From Candidatus Poribacteria bacterium (GTDB taxonomy: Bacteria > Poribacteria > WGA-4E > WGA-3G), in NCBI GenBank assembly GCA_009842375.1, contig VYFM01000591.1:1-7051 (forward strand): a stretch of 7,051 bases of DNA, read 5' to 3'. Made by a program: the position numbers and the translations under genes. This document shows, piece by piece, positions 1 to 5,823 of this stretch (positions are counted from its first letter, which is position 1; the number at the start of each line of letters is the position of its first letter). The notes beneath the pieces are model-generated. The model worked only from the letters and a program-made list of their open reading frames with translations, was not told the DNA's origin and did no database searches.

Positions 1-94
1 TTAAATTTACACTTATATGTTAAATAAAACAGAGCCAAAAAGGAGCAAAAAAAAAGCGAAAATCGCGTCACATTCCTTGTCCTGACTGGATTCA

Positions 95-125
95 TCACGT
101 CGTTGTGACGTGACAAAAGGTCACA
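95..125. repeat. nested GTGAC/GTCAC inverted repeats, possible operator
   Basis: TCACGTC (95-101) and GACGTGA (107-113) form a perfect 7-bp inverted repeat with a 5-nt spacer. Overlapping it, GTGAC (110-114) and GTCAC (120-124) form a second perfect 5-bp inverted repeat, again with a 5-nt spacer. A further GTCAC lies at 67-71. The equal spacing suggests binding sites for a dimeric regulator, but they lie about 130-160 bp upstream of the -35 box, which is far for a classical operator. They could instead belong to an upstream gene outside the window or fold as RNA. The function is inference. Confidence 0.35.
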
Positions 126-157
126 ATTTACTGGGTGTATAAAATTTCTGGTAAAAG

Positions 158-212
158 GTTGCCTCCTGCTCAGACATATCGTATGTGCGAGGAGACCCCG
201 TCCCTACGCAAC
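158..212. repeat. GC-richer patch with short inverted ends, possible dispersed intergenic repeat
   Basis: The segment starts with GTTGC (158-162) and ends with the complement GCAAC (208-212). Inside it are a small hairpin, ACATA-TCG-TATGT (174-186), flanked by imperfectly complementary CTCC/GGAG-type arms, and a GC-rich run GAGGAGACCCCGTCCC (188-203) that stands out from the AT-rich leader. This layout is what a small non-coding dispersed repeat could look like. I see no second copy in the window, so the identity is speculative. Confidence 0.25.
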
Positions 213-257
213 AGTGTCAAAAACTTTACACACCCATAACATTCTTGAATACCACTC

Positions 258-286
258 TTGACAAAAAAAACAGTATCGGGTAAAGT
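258..286 (+). promoter_or_regulatory. sigma70-type promoter of the aminotransferase-hydrolase unit
   Basis: A perfect -35 box TTGACA (258-263) is followed by a 17-bp spacer with an A tract and a -10 box TAAAGT (281-286; four of six match TATAAT). Transcription would begin near 293, leaving a leader of about 30 nt that contains the GGAGG ribosome binding site of the gene at 324. The position fits the downstream start exactly. The call rests on motif and spacing only. Confidence 0.6.
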
Positions 287-313
287 ATCACAAATCCTAA
301 TGTTGGCAATAGT

Positions 314-318
314 GGAGG
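314..318 (+). promoter_or_regulatory. ribosome binding site (GGAGG) that fixes the aminotransferase start
   Basis: GGAGG lies 5 nt before ATG at 324. The longer in-frame alternative, TTG at 258, is the first codon-sized piece of the -35 box TTGACA and would not be in the transcript. The promoter and this site together favour 324. Confidence 0.75.
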
Positions 319-323
319 AAAAG

Positions 324-1583
324 ATGTCAGATCGTTTAGCAATAGATGGCGGGACACCTGTCATAGCAGAATCGATTCCAGGAGGAATGCATGGACCGAG
401 TGTTATAGATGAACGTGAGATTGATGCAGTAACTGAAGTATTACGAAGCGGAAAACTCTTTCGATTTGTAGAAAATTCAAATGTTGGGGCTTTTGAGCAA
501 GAAGCTGCTGCAAGACTCGGTGTAAAACACGCCTTGATGGTTAATTCTGGGACATCGGCTATTATCTGTGCCCTTACAGGTGTAGGTATTGGACCAGGGG
601 ATGAAGTGATATTACCTGCATACACTTTTATCGCGACAGCAGCTGCAATTGTCGGTGCTGGAGCAATTCCAATAATCGCTGAGATTGATGATTCACTCGG
701 ATTAGATCCTGAGGATGTGGAACGAAAAATAACACCGCATACCAAGGCAATTTTACCTGTTCACATGCAGGGGGTCCCGTGCCGACTTGAAAAAATACTT
801 GATATTGCCAAAAGACATGATCTCAAGGTCGTTGAGGATTGTTGCCAATGTGTTGGTGGTCAATACAACGGAAAATATGCTGGAACTTGGGGTGATGCTG
901 GGGCGTGGAGTCTAAATTATTACAAGGTAATTACTTGTGGTGAAGGTGGATTAGTCTTTACTAATGACTATGATACTTATGAACGCGCTGCTTTTGCATC
1001 AGAACCCGGACTACCTATGTGGATGAGCGGTTCAGAATGGAAAAATGATCCGTTCTCTTGCCAAACCTATCGTCCAAGTGAGATATTAGGTGCGATTGCT
1101 CGTGTGCAACTATCAAAACTTGATGATATACTCGGACATACGCGTAAACTGAAAAAGGCGTTTATCGCTGAACTCTCTGATGAACCAAAAGGTTATATCC
1201 GACAACACATAGATGATCCAAGTGGTGAATGTGGAATTAGTGCTGCTATTATTGTGCATGATGTAGAACTTGCTAAAAAGTATACGGAAGCACTCAGAGC
1301 AGAAGGATTAGGTGCTGGTACTGCTTACAATGAAGGATTTCCTGATAGACATATTTATACGTACTGGGATTCCATCTTGTTTAAAAATTCACCCAATCCC
1401 GCAGGATATCCATGGACTGATCCACGATATAAAGGAAATGTTGAGTATTCGCGTGATATGTGTCCGCAAACGCTTTCCATTCTTGGTCGTGCGTTAAGGT
1501 TCGGATTTAACGTAAACATGCAGGAAGAACATGTCCGGTTAATGGCAGCTGCCATCAACAAAGTTGACGATGCCTTGGGATAA
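324..1583 (+). CDS. DegT/DnrJ/EryC1/StrS-family PLP-dependent aminotransferase
   Basis: This 419-residue cytoplasmic enzyme is predicted to transfer an amino group, usually from glutamate or glutamine, to a keto group on a sugar or cyclitol-like substrate through pyridoxal phosphate. The N-terminus (LAIDGGTPV, residues 5-13) is typical of the family branch that includes scyllo-inosose aminotransferases. The phosphate-binding segment NSGTS is at 74-78, the ED pair whose Asp should contact the pyridine nitrogen is at 171-172, and the Schiff-base lysine is K201 in the signature YYKVITCGEGG. Length is normal for the family. The segment after ED reads CCQC, where relatives often have small residues (AAQA). 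The ATG at 324 was chosen for its GGAGG site and because the promoter covers the longer start. It shares a transcript with the PhnP-like gene 32 nt downstream. No sugar-nucleotide genes are nearby, so the substrate is unknown. Family is near certain; specific reaction is not. Confidence 0.93.
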   Translation: MSDRLAIDGGTPVIAESIPGGMHGPSVIDEREIDAVTEVLRSGKLFRFVENSNVGAFEQEAAARLGVKHALMVNSGTSAIICALTGVGIGPGDEVILPAYTFIATAAAIVGAGAIPIIAEIDDSLGLDPEDVERKITPHTKAILPVHMQGVPCRLEKILDIAKRHDLKVVEDCCQCVGGQYNGKYAGTWGDAGAWSLNYYKVITCGEGGLVFTNDYDTYERAAFASEPGLPMWMSGSEWKNDPFSCQTYRPSEILGAIARVQLSKLDDILGHTRKLKKAFIAELSDEPKGYIRQHIDDPSGECGISAAIIVHDVELAKKYTEALRAEGLGAGTAYNEGFPDRHIYTYWDSILFKNSPNPAGYPWTDPRYKGNVEYSRDMCPQTLSILGRALRFGFNVNMQEEHVRLMAAAINKVDDALG

Positions 1584-1615
1584 TATCCTTAGTTTGATGA
1601 AAGGAATCTATGTGA

Positions 1616-2410
1616 ATGAAGATAACGATTTTAGGTTCAGGCACATCTACAGGTGTCCCTGAATATAAATGCGACTGCGAAACATGCCAAGATTCGATGC
1701 AGGTTGGCTCGAAAAACTATAGGACACGTTCATCTATTCATATAGAAAAGGATGGTAAAAATCTTCAATTTGACCTTGGTCCAAATTTTATGGATCAAAT
1801 CAATAAGAATAAGATTGAATGGATAGATGCTGTCATCTTTACACATTGCCATGCAGACCACATCAGCGGGACGAACGATATCGTAATGCCGTGCCGAAAG
1901 CAGCGCGTGGATATGCCAATATATGGTCCCGAACAGACAATAGACATTTTGCAACGCAACTATGATTATATGTTCACAAAGGAAACATTCCAAGGAGGTG
2001 GTGTTGGTCATCTATTACCAAATGTTGTCAACGGTAGGTTTGAATTACTTGGATTTGACATCACACCTATCCCTGTGGAACACGGGAACGTAGAGACAAA
2101 CGGCTATCGTATTGATGACTTTGGGTATATTCCAGATGTAAAACGTCTACCAGATTCATCGCAAGCGTTGCTTGAAGGGATAGATGTGTTGGTTATTGAT
2201 GCATTGAGTTTTAATCCGGGACATCCAACGCATCAATCGGTTGGGCAGGCACTTGAAGTTAGCGAAGCATTGCAACCGAAAGAGACCTATTTTACGCATA
2301 TAATGCATCGTTTAGATCACCGATATTTCAAAGATCAGTGTGCCGAACAGGACATTGATCTTCCTGAAAACGCCTACCTTGCGTATGATGGACAAGTGAT
2401 AATGTTGTGA
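1616..2410 (+). CDS. PhnP-like metallo-beta-lactamase-fold phosphodiesterase
   Basis: This 264-residue protein has no signal peptide and should act in the cytoplasm as a two-metal hydrolase. The start GSGTSTGVP (7-15) is characteristic of PhnP-type enzymes. Metal ligands visible are the HxHxDH motif H77-x-H79-x-D81-H82, H156 (VEHG), D174 (YIPD) and H228 (THIMH). C19, C21 and C24 plus H231 match in spacing the structural zinc site known in E. coli PhnP (C21, C23, C26, H225), which strongly supports this subfamily. PhnP opens the cyclic ribose phosphate made during phosphonate breakdown and also cleaves other cyclic phosphodiesters. No other phn gene is in the window, so a phosphonate role is not supported by context and a cyclic-nucleotide or housekeeping role is equally possible. 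The ATG at 1616 has AAGGA (1601-1605) 10 nt upstream. The short gap after the aminotransferase implies co-transcription. Confidence 0.88.
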   Translation: MKITILGSGTSTGVPEYKCDCETCQDSMQVGSKNYRTRSSIHIEKDGKNLQFDLGPNFMDQINKNKIEWIDAVIFTHCHADHISGTNDIVMPCRKQRVDMPIYGPEQTIDILQRNYDYMFTKETFQGGGVGHLLPNVVNGRFELLGFDITPIPVEHGNVETNGYRIDDFGYIPDVKRLPDSSQALLEGIDVLVIDALSFNPGHPTHQSVGQALEVSEALQPKETYFTHIMHRLDHRYFKDQCAEQDIDLPENAYLAYDGQVIML

Positions 2411-2419
2411 TTATTAAAA

Positions 2420-2460
2420 ACAACAAGACCGAATATATCAATAACATTCGGTCTTGTTGT
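2420..2460. terminator. intrinsic terminator hairpin between convergent genes
   Basis: The arms 2420-2434 and 2446-2460 are perfectly complementary over 15 bp (ACAACAAGACCGAAT and its reverse complement) around an 11-nt loop. On the minus strand the hairpin is followed by TTTTAATAA, a reasonable U tract, so it should end the transporter transcript, whose last stop codon is at 2502. On the plus strand the hairpin begins 9 nt after the stop of the hydrolase gene. There the 3' arm is itself T-rich (CTTGTTGT) but no clean U run follows. Use in both directions is likely, and stronger for the minus strand. Confidence 0.85.
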
Positions 2461-2501
2461 CATATATGAGAATTTGCTTCTAATTCTATACACTTACATT
2501 G

Positions 2502-4382
2502 CTATCTTCCCCATGATTGCTGTCTCTGACGTCGCTGTAGGATGACACGGTCACCTTCAGCGATTCCACTTTTTACGATGACATTTGTCTCGTTTTGCAT
2601 ACCAGTTTCAATGAGGGTTTCAACACCTTTATCACTCCCATTATCTAGCATAACAAACTTTCCTCTTACCACATTGACCTGTGCCTGAACACCGTCAGCC
2701 TTCTTTTCTCCATTAATCAAGAGCGAGACAGTAGAAGGACCGGGAATTATCCCGCGTTGGGAACTATCCAATTCAATTGTTACGCTTCCATTTGCGACAC
2801 TTTGCACAGTACCGTTGAATATCTTCTCACTAAGGGTCTGCATAGCAACCGGTTTTCCAACTTTGAAAGGGGATGTGTTGCCAACTTGTGCGACAGCAGT
2901 TGCAGAGGTTTTAGATATGACTGCATCAAGAGGAAGCATCAGAACATTCTTTTCTTCGTAGGTAATGATGTCCACATCAGCACTCATACCCGGTTTGATT
3001 TTTCCAGATGAATCAAGCACCTCGATCATTACCTCAAAGGAGATAATGTTGTCTTGTTGTTGTCCACTCGGTGAGATTTCATAAACCCTACCATCATATC
3101 TTTGTGTCTGGAAAGCATCGATTTTGATTTCAGCAGGTTGGTCGATTTCAAGCCGTTCCATGTCAACTTCATTGATGAAAGTTTTTACAACCATTTGAGA
3201 CAAATCTGCAATGGTCATTATTGGAGGACTTTGTGAAAATGCTGACCGACCAGAGGTTACAATTTCGCCTTCTTCAATTGCAAGTTGTGTGACAGTACCG
3301 GACATCGGTGCGGTAATTGTTGTCCAAGCAAGTCGCTCTTCTTGATTCTTCAAACTACTTTCACGTCTAAGTAGATTTGCATCTGCACTAACTCTCGACT
3401 GTTCGGTAAGCAATTTCTCGTTTTCGATAGTTAGTAATAGTTCCTGTAGTTGAGTTTGTGTATTATCCAACCGAATCTGACTTTCCTCTTCTGCTTTAGT
3501 ACGTGTCTTTTTGAGGTGTTCCAGATTTAATTCTTGGTACTGTAGTTGTGCTTCACGTGTTTTTATACCAGTTTTACGTGCTTCAATGGTACGCTCTTGT
3601 GAAACGAGGGTCTGCTTCTGGGATTCAACACGTTTTTTCGCGTTTTCATATTGTGAATTAGCGTTTGCATGTCGAGACTCGGAATCTTCTAAAACCTGTT
3701 TTGAGACTAATTCTTGGTCAAAAAGAGATTTATTACGTTCCAAATCTGCTTTAGCAGTATCTAATGAAACTTTTGATGAATTTAACGATGTCTCATATTC
3801 AGCAAGAGACAATTTTGCCTGTTCAAGAGAAATTTTCGCCTGTTCTACAGCGATATTATCTTGTTCTAATAAGTTCTTTGTCGATTGGATATCGGTTTCA
3901 GCGGAACTGATACGAGTAAGAGATTCGGCTTTTGTTGTTTCAAGATTCGCTTTTGCAATTCGGACAGCTGCCTCTCTCTGTGTTCTGTCGCTATTCAGTC
4001 GTTCTTTTTTCAGTTCAATGTTTAATTCTGACTGCATAAGTTGGGCTTGCGCAGCTTTAACATCAGCCTTCGCTTGTTTCTGTTCCTCCACATATAACTC
4101 AGGGTCAAGTTTTACTAAAATGTCCCCTTCTTGAACGGGATCCCCATCATCAACAAGAAGGTCTATCACTTCACCTTCAACATTTGATTTAACTTCAACG
4201 TCAAGCAGTGGTTCTAAATTTCCAGTTGCCCGAATAGTCATTTGGAAATTACCGCGTTTTACCACCTCAATTTTGGGGGCAAGTGCTGGGTCAGTGCCAT
4301 TTTTTCCACGACTTAGGACGACCCATCCAGCAGCCCCTACAAGAATGACTATGATAGCTACAGTAATAATTAATTTTTTCAA
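2502..4382 (-). CDS. HlyD/MacA-type periplasmic adaptor with an unusually long coiled-coil hairpin
   Basis: This 626-residue protein is the adaptor that should link the inner-membrane permeases to an outer-membrane TolC-like channel. In order it shows an N-terminal membrane anchor (about 4-24), the first half of a biotinyl-lipoyl domain (58-95), a proline-free helical hairpin (about 97-350), the second lipoyl half (352-394, TITAPMSGTV), a beta-barrel domain (395-475) and a membrane-proximal domain ending GIAEGDRVIL (606-615). R216, L220 and S227 form an exact RxxxLxxxxxxS tip motif, known in AcrA/MacA-type adaptors to dock on TolC. Five clean heptads precede the tip (180-214) and hydrophobics spaced by seven follow it (252-287). 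Each hairpin arm is about 120 residues, roughly twice that of E. coli MacA (371 residues in total). An extra beta-like segment lies at about 496-565. The start is TTG, chosen because GGAGGA is 8 nt upstream and the anchor follows at once. It is last in the operon. The transported substrate is unknown. Confidence 0.9.
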   Translation of the reverse strand: MKKLIITVAIIVILVGAAGWVVLSRGKNGTDPALAPKIEVVKRGNFQMTIRATGNLEPLLDVEVKSNVEGEVIDLLVDDGDPVQEGDILVKLDPELYVEEQKQAKADVKAAQAQLMQSELNIELKKERLNSDRTQREAAVRIAKANLETTKAESLTRISSAETDIQSTKNLLEQDNIAVEQAKISLEQAKLSLAEYETSLNSSKVSLDTAKADLERNKSLFDQELVSKQVLEDSESRHANANSQYENAKKRVESQKQTLVSQERTIEARKTGIKTREAQLQYQELNLEHLKKTRTKAEEESQIRLDNTQTQLQELLLTIENEKLLTEQSRVSADANLLRRESSLKNQEERLAWTTITAPMSGTVTQLAIEEGEIVTSGRSAFSQSPPIMTIADLSQMVVKTFINEVDMERLEIDQPAEIKIDAFQTQRYDGRVYEISPSGQQQDNIISFEVMIEVLDSSGKIKPGMSADVDIITYEEKNVLMLPLDAVISKTSATAVAQVGNTSPFKVGKPVAMQTLSEKIFNGTVQSVANGSVTIELDSSQRGIIPGPSTVSLLINGEKKADGVQAQVNVVRGKFVMLDNGSDKGVETLIETGMQNETNVIVKSGIAEGDRVILQRRQRQQSWGR

Positions 4383-4494
4383 AACTTAATTCCTCCAATA
4401 AGATTTGTGATGTGTATTAGGAGTATCATCTTTTACATAGTCAGTATGATATCTATATTTGTTTTACGCTTGCATATATTTCAAAGACGACATC
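4383..4494 (-). other. 112-nt spacer between second permease and adaptor
   Basis: This gap contrasts with the 12-nt gap between the two permeases. It contains the adaptor's ribosome binding site and an imperfect pairing TATCAT (4424-4429) / ATGATA (4446-4451). On the minus strand a TTGAAA is present near the permease end, but no convincing -10 box lies at the right distance. I see no terminator with a U tract. A separate weak promoter or an mRNA-processing site is possible but not shown. Confidence 0.4.
4391..4396 (-). promoter_or_regulatory. strong ribosome binding site supporting a TTG start of the adaptor
   Basis: Read on the minus strand this is GGAGGA, 8 nt before the TTG at 4382-4380. 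The next codons are two lysines and then the hydrophobic anchor, so the TTG is the natural start despite being a rare initiation codon. Confidence 0.8.
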
Positions 4495-5811
4495 CTAATC
4501 TGTTCGGAGTGCTTCAACGGGTGTAAGTTTAGCTGCTTTATGTGCAGGGTAAAGTCCAAAAAACACACCTATGGCAACGGACACAAGCAATGCAACAAAC
4601 ATTGTTTCAAACGATACGACTGAAGGCCAGTTGCTGCCCTCCCATACAAATTTTGAGATGAGCACTGCTGTTCCTTTTCCCATAAAAACCCCTAAAATTG
4701 ATCCCAAAATTCCACCTACGAATGTTAGGACAGATGCTTCAATAAGGAATTGGGTAATAATGTCATTGAAAGTCGCACCAAGTGCTTTTCGCAATCCAAT
4801 TTCTTTTGTCCGATCAGTTACAGAAACAAGCATAATGTTCATTACACCGATACCTGCTACCATCAATGCTATACCCGCGATACCACCCATTAAAGCTTTC
4901 ATTACCAGACCGACTTTATCAGCGGTTTTCAATTCCTCCTCTGCAGTCCAATAGTTATATTCTTCGCCAGTGTTGTTGTGTTGTCTACCTAACACCACCT
5001 TTGCATCGGAAATTACAAGCGGTATATTCTCTATTGTCGTAGCTTCAACACGTATCCGTTCAACATCCTGACGACCTTTGAAACGTTCTTGAAGTGTTGT
5101 AATTGGTATGATGAATCTATCATCCCAACCGGTCGTATCCATCGCGTCCCCCTTTTCTTCCATCACACCGATGACCTTAAGACGCACTTCGTATAGACCG
5201 CTTCTACCACGCCAGTAAGATGGACGTGAGGCTTTTATCTCTTTACCAACTGGATCTTCATGTAGAAAAACCTCTTCAGCAATTTTTGATCCGATGACTG
5301 CAACGCTACTTGATGCATCTACTTCCTCTTCAGTAAAAAACCTACCATTTGATGTGTACCAATTATATGAACGGTCATACCCTGCCGTTGATGCGACAAT
5401 CCTGGATTCCTTTTTGCGTCCTTTGTAACTGACACTCCACCCTGGCATATCATCTTCTGCGACGACATTTACGATACCGCGTGCATTTTTTAGTATCTCA
5501 AAAGCATCTTCAGTTTCCAAGTGTTCTGCCCTGTTTCTTCTCCATCGACTTCTTCCTCTGACAGCTTCACCTGCTGCGCGGCTTAAGGTTCCAGATTGTC
5601 TATCCCAATCATCTTTGTATATTTCAATAATTTTGGTGCCACCAGTACGTTCTATCTCTCGTAATACCATTGCTCTGGATCCGTCTCCTACAGATACCAT
5701 ACTCACTACTGAGCCGACACCGACAATAATACCTAATATCGTAAGACCGGAACGTAGCGGGTTACGTCGCAAACTAGTGATACCTAAGATGATGCATTCA
5801 AATAGATTCAT
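4495..5811 (-). CDS. MacB/FtsX-type ABC transporter permease, second of a tandem pair
   Basis: The 438-residue inner-membrane protein has the MacB permease layout: a first membrane helix (about 20-42), a large periplasmic MacB_PCD-type domain (about 45-300), then three C-terminal helices (about 304-330, 350-382, 400-421). The loop after helix 2 carries the cytoplasmic signature RTKEIGLRKALGA (334-346), expected to couple to an ATPase, and the tail reads GLYPAHKAAKLTPVEALRTD. There is no Walker A or ABC signature, so no fused ATPase domain, unlike E. coli MacB. The periplasmic domain contains an Arg-rich patch with SRWRRNR (88-94). ATG at 5811 was chosen because GAGGA lies 5 nt upstream. A GTG at 5823, directly after the upstream stop, has no such site. 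It probably pairs with the upstream permease and works with the adaptor. Efflux, lipoprotein or peptide export are all possible. Confidence 0.9.
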   Translation of the reverse strand: MNLFECIILGITSLRRNPLRSGLTILGIIVGVGSVVSMVSVGDGSRAMVLREIERTGGTKIIEIYKDDWDRQSGTLSRAAGEAVRGRSRWRRNRAEHLETEDAFEILKNARGIVNVVAEDDMPGWSVSYKGRKKESRIVASTAGYDRSYNWYTSNGRFFTEEEVDASSSVAVIGSKIAEEVFLHEDPVGKEIKASRPSYWRGRSGLYEVRLKVIGVMEEKGDAMDTTGWDDRFIIPITTLQERFKGRQDVERIRVEATTIENIPLVISDAKVVLGRQHNNTGEEYNYWTAEEELKTADKVGLVMKALMGGIAGIALMVAGIGVMNIMLVSVTDRTKEIGLRKALGATFNDIITQFLIEASVLTFVGGILGSILGVFMGKGTAVLISKFVWEGSNWPSVVSFETMFVALLVSVAIGVFFGLYPAHKAAKLTPVEALRTD

Positions 5812-5816
5812 AACAT

Positions 5817-5821
5817 TCCTC
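5817..5821 (-). promoter_or_regulatory. ribosome binding site of the second permease
   Basis: GAGGA on the minus strand sits between the TAA of the first permease (5826-5824) and ATG at 5811, leaving a 5-nt spacer. The tight arrangement suggests translational coupling of the two permeases. Confidence 0.7.
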
Positions 5822-5823
5822 AC

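Larger units (their letters stand above)
1..323. other. gene-free leader region upstream of the aminotransferase
   Basis: I see no supportable coding region here. The three forward frames from the left edge all stop within about 30 nt, so at most an eight-residue tail of an upstream gene could be present. A long reverse-strand open frame covering 170-745 is a shadow of the aminotransferase gene and has no family features. The stretch holds an A-rich segment (about 36-62), the GTGAC/GTCAC inverted repeats at 95-125, a GC-richer patch at 158-212, and the promoter and ribosome binding site of the downstream gene. Confidence 0.6.

Noticed and set aside
56..66. GCGA-AAA-TCGC mini hairpin
   Set aside because: Only 4 bp with a 3-nt loop and no U tract after it, so too weak to be called a terminator.
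104..125. TGTGA ... TCACA resembling a CRP site
   Set aside because: The half-sites are 12 nt apart rather than the 6 nt of a CRP operator, so the match is not credible as such.
170..745. Reverse-strand open frame of 191 codons
   Set aside because: It overlaps the aminotransferase gene, is Ser/Ile/Pro/Thr-biased as antisense shadows are, has no recognisable domain, and would run across the promoter.
1616..2410. Calling this gene phnP with a phosphonate-breakdown role
   Set aside because: The subfamily fits, but no C-P lyase gene is nearby, so the symbol would claim more than the sequence shows.
3511..4134. Forward-strand open frame of 207 codons opposite the adaptor
   Set aside because: It is the antisense of the coiled-coil heptads. 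Its Ser/Cys/Phe-rich composition follows from reversed Glu/Lys/Ala codons, and no family features are visible.
5809..5823. GTG at 5823 as start of the second permease
   Set aside because: It follows the upstream stop directly without a ribosome binding site, and GAGGA lies downstream of it and fits the ATG at 5811.
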